DNA of 6,633 nucleotides, taken from an uncultured Acetatifactor sp. (lineage in GTDB: Bacteria; Bacillota; Clostridia; Lachnospirales; Lachnospiraceae). Where the stretch lies: contig CAJUFO010000014.1 of the NCBI GenBank assembly GCA_910585615.1, positions 1 to 6,633 on the forward strand. Reading direction: 5' to 3'. The first letter of the stretch is position 1. Every line of letters begins with the position of its first letter. Of this stretch, positions 6,483-6,633 are shown in pieces. The position numbers and the translations under genes are program-made. The notes beneath the pieces are model-generated. The model saw only the letters and a program-made list of their open reading frames with translations. It had not been told where the DNA came from and did not search any database.

Positions 6483-6552
6483 GTCAATACAATACAGGAA
6501 CATCCGGGATATGTCAATACAAAATATAAAATTTGGAAATATGTATTTACAA
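6482..6552. repeat. Three TGT-N4-ACAA elements with exact 30-bp period
   Basis: TGTCAATACAA occurs at 6482-6492 and again at 6512-6522, and a related TGTATTTACAA at 6542-6552. Start-to-start distance is 30 bp both times. Each copy is a small dyad, TGT-N4-ACA, and the third is a perfect TGTA-TT-TACA palindrome. They overlay the -10 and -35 of the isomerase promoter and the -35 of the outward promoter, so they are good candidates for a regulator's binding sites. Confidence 0.55.
6489..6517 (-). promoter_or_regulatory. Promoter of the isomerase gene
   Basis: On the minus strand a perfect TTGACA (6512-6517) is followed after exactly 17 bases by TATTGT (6489-6494, 4/6 to consensus). The predicted start is near 6482. 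A second possible promoter lies just upstream: TTGTAA (6547-6552) and TATATT (6523-6528), 18 bases apart. Confidence 0.65.
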
Positions 6553-6574
6553 ATCCGTGCCGCAATGTTATACT
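6546..6574 (+). promoter_or_regulatory. Strong outward-facing promoter at the right edge
   Basis: TTTACA (6546-6551, 5/6 to consensus) and TATACT (6569-6574, 5/6) are 17 bases apart, and a TG at 6566-6567 makes an extended -10. The predicted start is at about 6580-6582, the first bases of the heptamer repeat. The gene it drives would lie beyond the window, divergent from the isomerase gene. Confidence 0.6.
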
Positions 6575-6579
6575 GGCCT

Positions 6580-6633
6580 CAGTGTTCAGTGTTCAGTGTT
6601 CAGTGTTCAGTGTTCAGTGTTCAGTGTTCAGTG
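6580..6633. repeat. Heptanucleotide tandem repeat (CAGTGTT)n, running off the edge
   Basis: Seven perfect copies of the 7-bp unit CAGTGTT (6580-6628) plus five further bases reach the window end, so the true length is unknown. No copy differs from another, which suggests recent expansion or active slippage. The unit is not a multiple of three. As + strand RNA it is open in all frames; on the minus strand every frame contains TGA. Confidence 0.97.

Noticed and set aside
6240..6503. Extension of the isomerase by 88 residues to an ATG at 6503
   Set aside because: The ATG lies between the -35 and -10 of the best promoter, has no ribosome binding site, and the extra residues are basic and proline-rich. 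ATG 6239 has a well-placed GGAGG.
6565..6633. Plus-strand reading frame ATG 6565 giving MLYWP followed by QCSVFSV repeats, open to the edge
   Set aside because: No ribosome binding site, and the ATG overlaps the predicted -10 region and lies upstream of the predicted RNA start. The open frame is a simple result of the heptamer repeat.
6482..6633. CRISPR array
   Set aside because: The 30-bp periodic elements are only 11 bp long with AT-rich promoter-like surroundings, only three copies exist, and the 7-bp units are directly adjacent without spacers. No cas gene is present.

Overview
The window looks like a chromosomal segment of a moderately GC-rich Clostridia, most likely Lachnospiraceae. 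The reasons are strong AGGAGG-type ribosome binding sites, sigma-A-like promoters in AT-rich gaps between GC-rich genes, and the kinds of proteins present: a 585-residue two-part mannose-6-phosphate isomerase, a GPH-type sugar symporter and an AEC transporter. The genus cannot be fixed from the sequence alone.

Layout, left to right. A tRNA 2'-O-methyltransferase gene (trmL, 52-543, +) is followed by a weak hairpin with a T-run (579-608), then a uridine-kinase-family gene (670-1248, +). A 127-bp gap without a gene separates this from a convergent AEC-family membrane transporter gene (1376-2290, -). A 169-bp divergent control region then carries a good promoter for the AEC gene and a pair of competing inverted repeats in front of a MelB-like GPH sugar:cation symporter gene (2460-3890, +). 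Next come a 169-bp gap with a promoter and an inverted-repeat operator candidate (3958-3991), and a 114-residue protein of unknown function (4060-4404, +). A convergent junction follows, and then a large minus-strand gene (4482-6239) for a class I mannose-6-phosphate isomerase with an N-terminal domain of about 240 residues.

The last 394 bp have no convincing gene but are rich in signals. They hold a predicted 243-nt untranslated leader with several GC-rich inverted repeats, a well-formed minus-strand promoter, three copies of a TGT-N4-ACAA element spaced exactly 30 bp apart, a second strong promoter facing out of the window, and a heptanucleotide tandem repeat (CAGTGTT, at least 7.7 copies) that starts where that outward promoter should begin transcription and runs off the edge.

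The genes do not form one operon: strands alternate (+ + - + + -) and most genes have their own control region. The GPH symporter and the isomerase suggest carbohydrate use. The AEC carrier probably moves a small organic acid, and trmL and the kinase are housekeeping-type functions. The two most interesting parts are the right-hand control region and the isomerase's N-terminal domain, which reads as a uridine-kinase-like P-loop domain that has lost its Walker A lysine.
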